DNA of 64,000 bases from NCBI RefSeq assembly GCF_017352095.1, contig NZ_CP071463.1, positions 3,162,001 through 3,226,000 of the forward strand. Reading direction: 5' to 3'. The notes beneath the pieces are model-generated. The model was not told where the DNA came from and searched no databases. It was given only the letters and a program-made list of their open reading frames with translations. The position numbers were made by a program, and so were the translations under genes. Below, piece after piece: positions 25,621 to 34,338 of the stretch. The stretch comes from Natrinema longum. GTDB taxonomy: Archaea; Halobacteriota; Halobacteria; Halobacteriales; Natrialbaceae. The stretch's first letter is position 1, and each line of letters opens with the position of its first letter.

Positions 25621-26049
25621 TCATCGGACCACCGTTACCGGCACCGATGCCCGCTTGACCACCGTTTCGGCAACGTTTCCGACGAGGAACTGGCGTGCCG
25701 TGCGATGCCAGTCCTCGCCGTGACTCCCGAGTACGACCGTGTCGTAGTCGTCAGCACGATCGATGATCGTCCGGGCGGGATGGCCGACCCCCACCTCCGT
25801 GTTGATATCCCGGTCCCGTTCGGCTGCGACTGCGCGTGCGCGTTCGAAGACAGGTTCAGCACGTTCGGCAGTTGCCTCCTCAAAATCGTCCTCTAGGCTC
25901 AGACCCACCGCACTTCCCATCATCATGGAAGGGACGCCGACGATGTGTAGAACGGTGATGTCGGCGTCGGGATGATTATCGAGCGCGTAGGCGAGCGCAC
26001 GTTCGGCCGGCTCAGAGTCGTCCATCGGAACGAGAATCCGAGAGAGCAT
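25621..26049 (-). CDS. Universal stress protein (single UspA domain)
   Basis: A 142-residue UspA domain: SRILVPMDDSEPAERALAYA at the start and the ATP-binding-type motif G-x2-G-x9-G in VLGSHGEDWHRTARQFLVGN, ending VPVTVVR. The start at 26049 is supported by a TATA element about 27 nt upstream on the minus strand. It is downstream of another Usp gene and a small membrane ORF on the same strand. Confidence 0.88.
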   Translation of the reverse strand: MLSRILVPMDDSEPAERALAYALDNHPDADITVLHIVGVPSMMMGSAVGLSLEDDFEEATAERAEPVFERARAVAAERDRDINTEVGVGHPARTIIDRADDYDTVVLGSHGEDWHRTARQFLVGNVAETVVKRASVPVTVVR

Positions 26050-26068
26050 AGGTACCGTTTCATCGTCC

Positions 26069-26090
26069 GCGCACATAAGGCCGTGTGCGC
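26069..26090 (-). promoter_or_regulatory. Inverted repeat spanning the Usp promoter
   Basis: GCGCACA (26069-26075) and TGTGCGC (26084-26090) form a perfect inverted repeat that encloses the TATA-like CCTTATG of the 25621-26049 gene. A protein bound here would block TBP, so this is a candidate repressor site. Confidence 0.4.
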
Positions 26091-26176
26091 TCGGAGACGA
26101 TCAACAACTCGCGAAACGAACGGAAGAGACGGGCGAGCTCTGCGTCAGATCGAGACAACCAGTGCGCCCGTTTCGT

Positions 26177-26386
26177 TCACGTACCGTCGGGGATCGCCGC
26201 GAAGAACACCGACGTCAAAATGGTGGCCAACGTCGGCCCGATACGCCACATCGAGACAGACGGTATACGGCCCGCGGGTTGAAGAGACCCCTCCTGAAGC
26301 ACTTCCGTGGACTCTTCTTCGCCGATCAGCGGTGCTTTTTCACCCTCCTCTCGGGCAACTGTTCGTTCTGAGGGGGCAGTAGTCAC
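26177..26386 (-). CDS. Small membrane protein between two Usp genes
   Basis: A 69-residue frame starting with GTG, 24 nt after the larger Usp gene (an in-frame GTG at 26419 would overlap it). The head is acidic (SERTVAREEGEKAPLIGEEE) and the tail has one hydrophobic span (IGPTLATILTSVFFAAIPDG). I do not recognise it. The position, same strand as both Usp genes, supports a real coupled gene, but codon use is weaker than in neighbours. Confidence 0.4.
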   Translation of the reverse strand: MTTAPSERTVAREEGEKAPLIGEEESTEVLQEGSLQPAGRIPSVSMWRIGPTLATILTSVFFAAIPDGT

Positions 26387-26409
26387 GAACGGGTGTCGGT
26401 CACGAAAGG

Positions 26410-27294
26410 TCAGACCCACGGCAAGCGTCTTTTGAGCGGGCTATCAACGACATCACCAGCGCGAGCGAGAATGACTGTTCGGTCACTCCGATGGACGACC
26501 GTCCGCGGAACCGAACCGACGAGACGACGGTGTAAGACCCCTTGGCGTGTTGCTCCGAAAACGATCACGTCGTGGTCGATCGCGACCTCTACAATCGCCT
26601 CGGCTATCTCGTCACCGTCGTCGATCGCCGATTCCACCTGTATGTGGGGACCAGGCGCTTCTTCGAGACTCAGTTCTGCACGTGCGATGTACTCGCGTGC
26701 TGTCTCGGGATCCGTCTGGGAAGCGTCGACTGCAAAGACGTGTACGGTGGCGTCGTTGCGAGCGGCAATCGCTTTCGCGACGGACGCTGCCGGACGGACG
26801 TGCGGGCCGCCAGCCACGGGCAAGAGGATGGAATCGACAGTGTTTGCCTCTTGACCGATTCGTTCGACGTAGAGGTCACACGGTGCTCGCTGGATAAGTC
26901 GATCGACTGTCGTACCGAGGACAGCGTCCGTTCGGCGTTTCCGCTCTTGCCACCCCACTACGAGTGCGCGCGCATTGGTCTGTCCGACCGCTGTGAGCAC
27001 ACCGTCGGCGATCGATCGCCCGACGATCGGCTCACTCGTTACCGTGACATCGTCAGGGGCGACTCTCGTTGCTTTGTCGAGTATTTTCCGGCTGGTTCCC
27101 GCATACTCCTCGAGGATCGTCTCATCAGTGTACAGGGAAAACGGTGAGTTGTGGGGCTTGGAAACAACGGAAACGATCTGTATGCGGCCGTCGGTCACCC
27201 GGGCGAGGTCGCCAGCTGTCCGGACCAACTGCTCGACGTGGTCGGGGTTCCCAACTGCGACCAATATCGGTCGAGAGTCCGGGTCGTCTCCCAT
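26410..27294 (-). CDS. Tandem-domain universal stress protein
   Basis: A 294-residue protein with two UspA domains. The first runs from PILVAVGNPDHVEQLVRTAG to about residue 148 (TTVDRLIQRAPCDLYVERI). The second runs from SILLPVAGGPHVRPAASVAK to VVHRSDRTVILARAG. The G-x2-G-x9-G motif of the second domain is altered (GATRQGVLHRRLVGS), so ATP binding is uncertain. Such two-domain Usp proteins are often next to transporters, though none lies here. Confidence 0.85.
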   Translation of the reverse strand: MGDDPDSRPILVAVGNPDHVEQLVRTAGDLARVTDGRIQIVSVVSKPHNSPFSLYTDETILEEYAGTSRKILDKATRVAPDDVTVTSEPIVGRSIADGVLTAVGQTNARALVVGWQERKRRTDAVLGTTVDRLIQRAPCDLYVERIGQEANTVDSILLPVAGGPHVRPAASVAKAIAARNDATVHVFAVDASQTDPETAREYIARAELSLEEAPGPHIQVESAIDDGDEIAEAIVEVAIDHDVIVFGATRQGVLHRRLVGSVPRTVVHRSDRTVILARAGDVVDSPLKRRLPWV

Positions 27295-27367
27295 ACGTGT
27301 TACGACGTGGCACAGTGGTGAATACCCTTGGGTCGACGTACGACCTCGAAACCCCCGTTTCGATAGT

Positions 27368-27439
27368 AGCAACTGAAACGAGTTACACACTGATCACAAC
27401 GCTGTCGTGCGATCAGGTGTGCAATGACTTTCAGTTGCT
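27368..27439. repeat. Nested inverted repeat (72 nt)
   Basis: Outer arms are a perfect 11-bp inverted repeat: AGCAACTGAAA (27368-27378) and TTTCAGTTGCT (27429-27439). An inner imperfect pair, CACACTGATC (27386-27395) and GATCAGGTGTG (27411-27421), is nested inside. It could be a structured RNA, a terminator or a remnant of a mobile element. Confidence 0.55.
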
Positions 27440-27738
27440 TATAGTCGATCGTGGGAACGAGACGTTGCACACGAGAGAGTTGAGCGTGTCGTAGACCAGT
27501 GAATATCGCATCTGGGTACGGAAAGCCTCGCTGTCTACGGCGAAGTGGATGTCACGAACGTGTGGCGTATACGCCTGTTCTCATCGGATCCCGATCCAGG
27601 ATGAGAACTCATGACGATATGCTGACGTCCGAGAGTTGGTTCGATACGACGGGTTCGCTCGTGTCATCGTTGCGCCGACGAACCACCCGTGACACGGATC
27701 TGCGCAGTGAGCAGTGGTTGCAGCCGAAAGCGGGAGCA

Positions 27739-27748
27739 AGTATATACG
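27739..27748 (+). promoter_or_regulatory. TATA box of the 27771 membrane protein gene
   Basis: AGTATATACG lies 23-32 nt before the ATG at 27771, consistent with a leaderless transcript. Confidence 0.5.
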
Positions 27749-27770
27749 GTATTGTTCCTGTTGAACGACT

Positions 27771-28208
27771 ATGGGGTCCGACAGTCTTCCCGCCGAACTC
27801 CTCACCATGGGGGAGAAGCCGAGTACGATTCCGGTACTCGTCGGTGTTGGTCTCGGTATCGGAAGTGCCGTCCTCTATATCCTCCTCAAAGTAGGATACG
27901 GTAGTGGGTCTCTTGACGTGGCGGCATACGATTTTTGGGCGGGAGTCCATATCTGGGGCAGCATAGCCGCTGGTATCGGCTTGTCCACGGCTATGGGGTA
28001 CGCTGGCGCGAGTGTCGTTCGAAGCGTCTCGCTTGGAATTATCCCAGTAGTCGGGCTTATCACCGGTTCGGCAATAACTGTCGTCGGTGGATTGGGGCGC
28101 TACGATTCGTCCCCCGTCGTCCTCGGTATCGGCCTCCTGCTGGGCTCCGGAGTGCTCTGTGGGGCCGGGTGGCTCATCGGCTACGCTGTTCGCTGGCAAC
28201 TCCACTGA
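27771..28208 (+). CDS. Four-span membrane protein, unknown
   Basis: A 145-residue membrane protein with about four hydrophobic spans (IPVLVGVGLGIGSAVLYILL, then HIWGSIAAGIGLSTAMGYAG, SLGIIPVVGLITGSAITVVG and VVLGIGLLLGSGVLCGAGWL). Gly-rich spans and few charges. No family recognised. Own promoter. Confidence 0.65.
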   Translation: MGSDSLPAELLTMGEKPSTIPVLVGVGLGIGSAVLYILLKVGYGSGSLDVAAYDFWAGVHIWGSIAAGIGLSTAMGYAGASVVRSVSLGIIPVVGLITGSAITVVGGLGRYDSSPVVLGIGLLLGSGVLCGAGWLIGYAVRWQLH

Positions 28209-28328
28209 CGGCTCACGAATCCGCTCGCCTCCGCCCAGAACTGCTCGCTTCGCTGCGCCTTTCTGGTCTAGTTCAAATCGCTTCAGTTCCGTTACTGGTG
28301 ACTCACGGAATTGTTCGTCGTCAGAAAG

Positions 28329-28402
28329 CGGGCCGGGCGCGATTTGAACACGCGACCGTCTGATTAAGAGTCAGACGCTCTGCCGGACTGAGCTACCGGC
28401 CC
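28329..28402 (-). tRNA. tRNA-Lys (CUU)
   Basis: The minus strand folds into a full cloverleaf of 74 nt without encoded CCA. The acceptor GGGCCGG pairs with CCGGCCC; the D arm is GCTC/GAGC; the anticodon arm TCTGA-CTCTTAA-TCAGA gives anticodon CTT; the T arm is GCGTG-TTCAAAT-CGCGC. No intron. Confidence 0.95.
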
Positions 28403-28565
28403 TGTGCTACCGACTTTCCCTCGGTCGTTCAAATACGTTTCCCTTGGCGGGCTCCGTGACAGCGATCCACGCGCGAATCGCTCCCCTCGAGGCGCTCGAT
28501 TCGACCCATCAGTCTGTACCACTCTCCGGGAGCGTTAAGTACGGTCGGTCCGACCACTCGGGCAT

Positions 28566-30020
28566 ATGAGTACGGGGGTTACGATTTCGTCGATCTCTGA
28601 CTACGCTATCTTGGGCTGTGGGAGCGTGGGGTACGCCGTCGCGGAGGAACTCGTCGAACAGGGCAAGGACGTCTTCATCGTCGATCAGGACGACAGCCGG
28701 GTCGAATCGCTCCGCGATCAGGATCTGGACGCCCGACGAGCGGACATTCGGGAACCCGAAATCACCGAACTGGTTGCCGACCGGGACGTCGTCCTCATCC
28801 TCGCGTCGGACGTCGAATCGAACAAACGCGCCGTCGAACACATCCGCAACGGCGACGACGATCAGTTCATCGTCGCCCGCGCGAGCGATCCCGTCTCCGG
28901 CGACGAACTCTCCGAACTCGGGGCCGACATCGTCATCAATCCGTCTTCTGTCATCGCCGAATCCGCCTTGCGAGCGCTCGAGTCGGGCGAACTCGAGTAC
29001 AACGCGGGTAAACTCGCCGACCTGGTCGAGGAGACGTCGACGCGGCTCGCGATCATCACCCAGGACAGCCCTGATCCGGACTCGATCGCCAGCGCGGCGG
29101 CCTTACAGGCGATCGCGGACCACCTCGGGGTCGAATCCGACATCATCTATCTGGGCGACGTCGGCCACCAGGAGAACCGCGCGTTCGTCAACCTGCTCGG
29201 CATCGACCTCGTCCAGTGGGACGAGATCGAGGATCACTCGGTCTACGATACCGTCGCCCTCGTCGATCACGGCACCGCGGGCGAGATGGAACTGCCGGTC
29301 GATATCGTCATCGACCACAACGAGTCCGAATCCGAGTCCGAGCCCGAGTTCGTCGACATCCGGCCCAACATGTCCTCGACGTCGACGATCATGACGAAGT
29401 ACATTCAGGAGTTCGATATGAACGTCTCCGAGGAGGTCGCCACGGCCCTCCTCTATGGCATCCGTGCGGAGACCCTGGATTTCAAACGCGATACGACTCC
29501 CGCCGACCTGACCGCCGCCGCCTACCTCTATCCCTTCGCCAATCACGATACCTTAGAGCAAGTGGAGTCGCCGTCGATGTCCCCCGAGACCCTGGACGTG
29601 CTCGCGGAGGCGATTACGAACCGCGACGTCCAAGGCAGTCACCTCGTCTCCAACGCCGGCTTCGTCCGCGACCGCGAAGCCCTCACGCAGGCGGCCAGTC
29701 ACCTGCTGAACCTCGAGGGGGTCACCACGACCGCGGTCTTCGGGATCGCCGACGAGACGATCTTCCTCGCGGGCCGCTCGAAGGACATCCGTATCAACAT
29801 CGGGAAAGTGCTCGCGGACGCCTACGGCGAGATCGGCGAGACGGCCGGCCACTCCACGCAGGCCAGCGCGGAGATCCCGCTGGGGATTTTCACCGGGATC
29901 GAAATCTCGGAGGACACGCGGGACACGTTGCTCGACTTGACCGAAGAGGCGGTCAAACGGACGCTGTTCGACGCGATGGGCGTCGAGGGAACCAGCAATG
30001 AAGGGTCCAACGGCGGCTAA
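28566..30020 (+). CDS. RCK_N-DHH-DHHA1 phosphoesterase
   Basis: A 484-residue protein with three domains. Residues about 13-125 are a TrkA-N/RCK Rossmann domain (YAILGCGSVGYAVAEELVEQ), which senses NAD or other nucleotides. Residues about 150-310 are a DHH phosphoesterase domain with metal motifs DSPDPDSIASA and VDHGTAGE (DHG for the usual DHH/DHN). A C-terminal DHHA1 domain carries AGRSKDIRINIGKVLADAYG. DHH proteins of this type cleave nanoRNA or cyclic dinucleotides; the fusion with a regulatory Rossmann domain is common in archaea. Substrate inferred only as phosphodiester. Confidence 0.88.
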   Translation: MSTGVTISSISDYAILGCGSVGYAVAEELVEQGKDVFIVDQDDSRVESLRDQDLDARRADIREPEITELVADRDVVLILASDVESNKRAVEHIRNGDDDQFIVARASDPVSGDELSELGADIVINPSSVIAESALRALESGELEYNAGKLADLVEETSTRLAIITQDSPDPDSIASAAALQAIADHLGVESDIIYLGDVGHQENRAFVNLLGIDLVQWDEIEDHSVYDTVALVDHGTAGEMELPVDIVIDHNESESESEPEFVDIRPNMSSTSTIMTKYIQEFDMNVSEEVATALLYGIRAETLDFKRDTTPADLTAAAYLYPFANHDTLEQVESPSMSPETLDVLAEAITNRDVQGSHLVSNAGFVRDREALTQAASHLLNLEGVTTTAVFGIADETIFLAGRSKDIRINIGKVLADAYGEIGETAGHSTQASAEIPLGIFTGIEISEDTRDTLLDLTEEAVKRTLFDAMGVEGTSNEGSNGG

Positions 30021-30021
30021 C

Positions 30022-30315
30022 TCAGGCCAGTAGCTCGTCCTGTTCCTCGTCCGGTTCGCGAACGCGTTCGACGACATCGTTGATGAGGATCACGTCACCG
30101 ACGGCACGGACCCAGCGGTAGGGAACGATGATCCCCTGGCCGCTGCGGGCTTCGTCCGCGAACAGTTCGCCGTTCAGGTTCGCCAGCGCCAACCCGGTGA
30201 CTGCTTCGCCATCGATGTTCAATCGGAGGTCTTCGACTTCGCCGACGAAGACGCCGTTGTTCGAGTACACCTCGCGGCCGACGAGAGACGTGATCTCCTG
30301 GGGAATGTCGTCCAT
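30022..30315 (-). CDS. PRC-barrel domain protein
   Basis: A 97-residue PRC-barrel protein: ITSLVGREVYSNNGVFVGEV, then LRLNIDGEAVTGLALANLNG and a basic-to-acidic tail. A small beta-barrel for protein or RNA binding, widespread in haloarchaea. ATG at 30315 has a TATA-like AAGATTAAAG about 27 nt upstream; the ATG at 30327 is too close to it. It converges on the DHH gene with a 1-nt gap. Confidence 0.8.
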   Translation of the reverse strand: MDDIPQEITSLVGREVYSNNGVFVGEVEDLRLNIDGEAVTGLALANLNGELFADEARSGQGIIVPYRWVRAVGDVILINDVVERVREPDEEQDELLA

Positions 30316-30438
30316 AACTGGCTTCATGCGTGGCGGACTCTTTAATCTTAGTCAGACGTGACAGTCGTCGAGAGCGGCCTGCTCAGTCGACCGTCGGCGG
30401 ACACGTCCTCGAGCGACGCCGACGAGTTCGATCGCCGC

Positions 30439-31575
30439 CTACCCCAGAATCGAGTCGACGGCCGCGTGATCGGACAACAGCTGTTCCAACCGATCGACGG
30501 TCTCGACGTCTCGAGTCCGCCCGCTGTGGACGATATCCTCCGCGCGCTCGACGGTGGTGAGCGTGTCCGTCTGAACCGAGAGGATTGGGACCCCTTTCTC
30601 GCTGGCCTGCCCGAGGATCGCTCCCGATGGTCGGTGGCCGCCGGTGAGGATGAGACAGCGGATGCCGGGGGCCTCGAGGGCGGCGGTATGGATCTCGGCA
30701 CGATCGCCGCCGGTGATGACGGCGGCGTCTTTCGTCCGCCGGAAGTGTCGGAGGGCGCTGTCGGGCCCCATCGCACCGACCGTAAAGCGCTCGACGTAGG
30801 CGTCCTGGCCCTCCTCGACGAGCATCGACGCACCGAGTTCGGCCGCGAGGTCGGCGACGGTCACGCCCGCGAGGTCGCGTTCGCTCGGGAGGACTCCGTG
30901 AACCGGAACGTCCCGCCCCTCGAGGAACGGGATCACGTCCGTCTCGAGGCCGTCGTATGCCGCGTCGGAGACGTCGTTGAAGACGACGCCGGCGAGGCGA
31001 TCCCCGAACGTCTCGGCTGCGGCGAGCAGGTCGTCGATATCCGCCGGGATCTCGTATGGTGCGACCAGCAGGACGCGCGCATCGAGCAACTCGGCGATAT
31101 CGGCGTCCGTGAGTTCGACGATCCCGCCGATGTCGTACCGGCCGCCGCCCTCGACGAACATCCGATCGTGAGCCCCCGCGAGCGTCGCGAACGCTTCCCG
31201 GACGCGCTCGCGGAGCGCTGCGGGGTCCTCGCGGCCGCGGATCGCCTGTTCGATGAACGTCGGCGAGTAGACCACCGGCTCGAGGTCGTGTATCTCCGCG
31301 TCCAACTCGAGCAGGTCGCGGGCGAGCAGCGGATCCTCGTCGAGGGTCTTCCCGACGTTGCTCTGGAGCCGGGTGCCCTTCGGTTTCATGTAGCCGACGC
31401 TGTCCCCGTCGGCGGCCGCGAGCCGGGCGAGCGCCAGCGTGATCGCCGTCTTGCCGGTGCTCTCCTCGAGCGAGCTGACGAGCAGCGTCTCGGTTCCGCC
31501 GTCGGTGGTGTGGGTGCTTGGCTCTTCGTCGGTGTCGGTGGTCGTGGAGTCGGGTGCTGAATCGGTGTCGGTCAT
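30439..31575 (-). CDS. P-loop/DRTGG protein (phosphotransacetylase N-terminal-like)
   Basis: A 378-residue protein. After a Thr/Asp-rich head of about 28 residues comes an AAA_26/BioD-like NTPase domain with Walker A ESTGKTAITLALA and a VEGGGRYDIGGI segment. Residues about 240-350 are a DRTGG domain (ERFTVGAMGPDSALRHFR, AVITGGDRAEI, ILTGGHRPSGAIL). This is the N-terminal regulatory part of phosphotransacetylases without the catalytic domain. ATGA overlap with acd shows coupling; a role as nucleotide-sensing partner of acetyl-CoA synthetase is inferred. Confidence 0.85.
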   Translation of the reverse strand: MTDTDSAPDSTTTDTDEEPSTHTTDGGTETLLVSSLEESTGKTAITLALARLAAADGDSVGYMKPKGTRLQSNVGKTLDEDPLLARDLLELDAEIHDLEPVVYSPTFIEQAIRGREDPAALRERVREAFATLAGAHDRMFVEGGGRYDIGGIVELTDADIAELLDARVLLVAPYEIPADIDDLLAAAETFGDRLAGVVFNDVSDAAYDGLETDVIPFLEGRDVPVHGVLPSERDLAGVTVADLAAELGASMLVEEGQDAYVERFTVGAMGPDSALRHFRRTKDAAVITGGDRAEIHTAALEAPGIRCLILTGGHRPSGAILGQASEKGVPILSVQTDTLTTVERAEDIVHSGRTRDVETVDRLEQLLSDHAAVDSILG

Positions 31576-33683
31576 GGTTCCTCCGTGTCGAGTTCGTTCG
31601 GATCGACGGTGAGTCGCAGATCGATCGCCTGTACGCCGTCGGGGCCCGCCACGAGCGGGTTGACGTCGAGTTCGAGGATCGACGGGAAGTCCGTCACCAG
31701 CTGCGAGAGTCGCTGGATCGTCTCGACGACGCGCCCGACGTCCGCCGGTTCGCGGCCGCGAGCGCCCCGCAACAGCGGCGCGGCCTTGATTTCGTCGACC
31801 ATCTCTCGGGCCTCGCCCTCCCCGATCGGGGCCACGCGGACGGCCGTGTCCTCGAGGATCTCGACGAAGATGCCGCCGAGTCCGAACAGCAACAGCGGGC
31901 CGAACTGCGGATCGCGGTTCATCCCGACGATGGTCTCGGTCGCGGTCTCGAGGTCGAGCATCTCCTGGACCTGTACGCCGAGTATCGTCGCGTCGGGCTG
32001 GTAGTTTCGCGCTCTCGCGACGACGTCCTCGTAGGCGTCGTAGACGTCTTCGTCGGCGACGCCGACCGTGACGCCGCCGATGTCGGACTTGTGGGAGATA
32101 TCGGGGCTGACGATCTTCATGACGACGTCGCCCTCGATTCCTGTGGCGACCTCGCGAGCGCGGTCGGGGTCGTCGACGATCTCTCCCTGGGGGGTCGGAA
32201 TCCCGTAGGCCTCGAGGAGGTCCATCGACTCGACGCCGAGCCGGTTGTCGTCGCGTCGCGTGGCACGCGCCAGGATGTCGCGAGCACGCTCGCGGTCGAC
32301 GTCGAAGCGCTCCGGCTCGTCGGTCCGCAGCTCGCGGATGTCCCGGAAGCGAGCGAGCGCGTCGAGTCCCGAGACCGCCCGCGAGGGATCGAAGTAGTTC
32401 GGAATCCCCGACTCGCGCAGCGTCGCCTCGGCCTCGCGGGCTCGTTTGCCGCCCATCAGGCACGTGACGACCGGGGTCTCGTGTTCCTCGAGCTTCTCGA
32501 TGACCGTCTCGGCGAGGTCGTCGTAGGAGAGGACTGCCGTCGGCGCGGCGACGACCACTGCGCTGCCCACGTTCGGGTCCGCGAGTGCGATTTCGAGGGC
32601 CTCGCCGAATCGCTCGACGTCGGCGTCGCCGATCGCGTCGATCGGGTTGTAGACGTTGGCTTCCTCGGGCATCGCCTCGGCGAGCGTCTCGATCGTCTCG
32701 TCGGCGAACGAGGCCATCTCGAGCCTCGAGTCGCCGACGGCGTCGGTCGTGAGCACGCCGGGACCGCCCGCGTTCGTGACGACGGCGACCCCGTCGGACT
32801 CGGGTTGGGGCAAGCCCGCAAGCGCCCGCGCGTAATCGAACAGTTCCTGGACCGAGCGGGCGCGGAGTACGCCGGCCTGGTCGAGGCCGGCCTCGTAGGC
32901 CCGTTCGCTGCCGGCGATCGCGCCGGTGTGAGAGGAGGCCGCCTGCGCGCCGGCGTCCGTTCGGCCGGATTTGACGAGGACGATCGGGGTATCGGCAGTG
33001 ACCTCGCGAGCGGCCTCGATGAACCCCTGCCCGTCGTCGATGTCCTCGAGATAGCCGATGATGACGTCGGTATCGGGATCCCCACCCCACTCGCGGACGA
33101 AATCCGTCTCGTCGAGCACCGTCTTGTTGCCCAGCGAAACGACGTCCTGAAAGCCGATCCCCTGTTCGTTGGCCCAGTCGAGCACGGCGGTGATGAACGC
33201 CCCCGACTGGCTCATGAAGGAGATCGATCCCTCGAGTGCGTCCTCGGGGCCGAAGGTGGCGTTCATGCCGTTGGGCGTGGCCATGATGCCGAGGCTGTTC
33301 GGCCCGACGACGTTGAGGTCGTGCTCGTCGGCGAGTTCGCGGAGCTGCCGTTCGCGTTCGGCCCCCTCGCTCCCGGTCTCGGCAAACCCAGCCGTAATCA
33401 CGACCACGTTCTCGGTGCCCGCGCCCGCGAGATCTCGAATCGACTCGATGACGATATCGGGCGGTACGACGACCACCGCCAGATCGATCGGCGGTGCGCT
33501 CTTCGCGTTCTCGTAACACTCGAGCCCGAGTACCTCCTCGCGCGAGGGGTTGATCGGGACGACCTCGCCGGCGAACCCGTCTCGCAGGTTCTCGAGGATC
33601 GCCCGGCCGACTGCGCCCTCGCGGTCGGTCGCGCCGACCACGGCGACGGTCTCGGGGTCGAAGAGTGCGGATAACCGTCCCAT
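31572..33683 (-). CDS. acd: Acetate-CoA ligase (ADP-forming)
   Basis: A 703-residue single-chain ACD: CoA-binding Rossmann domain (LFDPETVAVVGATDREGAVG), succinyl-CoA ligase-like domains with the phospho-His in SSHTGAIAGSERAYEAG, and a C-terminal ATP-grasp domain (DVVMKIVSPDISHKSDIGGV). It converts acyl-CoA, ADP and Pi to acid, CoA and ATP, the main route of acetate formation in haloarchaea. Alpha and beta parts are fused, as usual here. It is the first gene of a pair with the DRTGG protein. Confidence 0.93.
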   Translation of the reverse strand: MGRLSALFDPETVAVVGATDREGAVGRAILENLRDGFAGEVVPINPSREEVLGLECYENAKSAPPIDLAVVVVPPDIVIESIRDLAGAGTENVVVITAGFAETGSEGAERERQLRELADEHDLNVVGPNSLGIMATPNGMNATFGPEDALEGSISFMSQSGAFITAVLDWANEQGIGFQDVVSLGNKTVLDETDFVREWGGDPDTDVIIGYLEDIDDGQGFIEAAREVTADTPIVLVKSGRTDAGAQAASSHTGAIAGSERAYEAGLDQAGVLRARSVQELFDYARALAGLPQPESDGVAVVTNAGGPGVLTTDAVGDSRLEMASFADETIETLAEAMPEEANVYNPIDAIGDADVERFGEALEIALADPNVGSAVVVAAPTAVLSYDDLAETVIEKLEEHETPVVTCLMGGKRAREAEATLRESGIPNYFDPSRAVSGLDALARFRDIRELRTDEPERFDVDRERARDILARATRRDDNRLGVESMDLLEAYGIPTPQGEIVDDPDRAREVATGIEGDVVMKIVSPDISHKSDIGGVTVGVADEDVYDAYEDVVARARNYQPDATILGVQVQEMLDLETATETIVGMNRDPQFGPLLLFGLGGIFVEILEDTAVRVAPIGEGEAREMVDEIKAAPLLRGARGREPADVGRVVETIQRLSQLVTDFPSILELDVNPLVAGPDGVQAIDLRLTVDPNELDTEEP

Positions 33684-33783
33684 CGGTCGATCGTTACTCG
33701 GGAAGCGAGTTAAGCGTAGGGCGTGTTCCCGCCGTCCGACATCGTGGACGGTGACACACCCATTTAGCTGCTGGAGACGGCCC

Positions 33784-34182
33784 TCACTCGGTGGACGGAC
33801 GTTCCGACCGGGGAGTACGGTCACCGGATCCTCGTCGCCGGAACGCACCGATCGCCACACCGAGAGTGAAACAGACCAATAGCGCGCCGTACAGGAGGAA
33901 GTGGACCGGACTGTCCGTCGTGAGGACGGACTCGATGAGCGCCATTCCGGCCGCGTAGGCGATCACCCCGCCCGCGACGAACTCCGCGATCGAGAACTCG
34001 AGAAGGGTACCAGCCACGAGACCGACGCTCACGGCTAGCAGTCCGACGAGCGCGAGGGTAAGCGGTTCGCCGATGACGCGTGCGACCCCCTCCCAGTAGA
34101 CGTGTCCGGGCGGCCAGAGGGCGTATCCGACGACGAACGCGAGGAGACCGCACACGAGGATGCCAGTCGATCGTCGACTCAT
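33784..34182 (-). CDS. Small membrane protein, unknown
   Basis: A 132-residue protein with about four hydrophobic spans (GILVCGLLAFVVGYALW, PLTLALVGLLAVSVGLVAG, FVAGGVIAYAAGMALIES, FLLYGALLVCFTLGVAIG) and an Arg-rich C-terminal tail. Family not recognised. Stand-alone. Confidence 0.65.
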   Translation of the reverse strand: MSRRSTGILVCGLLAFVVGYALWPPGHVYWEGVARVIGEPLTLALVGLLAVSVGLVAGTLLEFSIAEFVAGGVIAYAAGMALIESVLTTDSPVHFLLYGALLVCFTLGVAIGAFRRRGSGDRTPRSERPSTE

Positions 34183-34338
34183 ACCGGGGGTGTTGACTCC
34201 CGGACACGTAAGCGGCAGTGATCGTAGTCGAAGATGGAATCGAGAGACGACGCTTTCGGCTGAGGAAGGGACCGAGAGACGACCCCGTCCGGGTGCGTGT
34301 CGCGGTCGAATCGGGCGTCTGACTCCCGCCTCGAGCGG

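Larger units (their letters stand above)
27295..27770. other. 476-bp gene-free stretch
   Basis: No reading frame here has haloarchaeal codon use. The stretch holds the nested inverted repeat at 27368-27439 and the promoter of the 27771 gene. GC content is visibly lower than in the flanking genes. Confidence 0.5.

Noticed and set aside
27609-28205. 198-codon minus-strand frame opposite the 27771 membrane protein
   Set aside because: Plus-strand frame has a clear membrane pattern and a TATA box at the right distance; the minus frame is polar and motif-free.
28271-28349. GTTCAAATCGC (28271-28281) repeated inverted within tRNA-Lys (28339-28349), suggesting an attachment-site remnant
   Set aside because: Inverted rather than direct orientation and only 11 bp; no integrase nearby.
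31576-33519. A long minus-strand frame running through acd upstream of the DRTGG protein start, suggesting one 1026-residue fusion
   Set aside because: The upstream part is an Arg-rich shadow in another frame of acd; the real acd stop and the ATGA start of the partner show two genes.
30358-33674. Two long plus-strand frames (400 and 718 codons) opposite acd and its partner
   Set aside because: Antisense shadows of well-recognised minus-strand genes, with poor protein composition.
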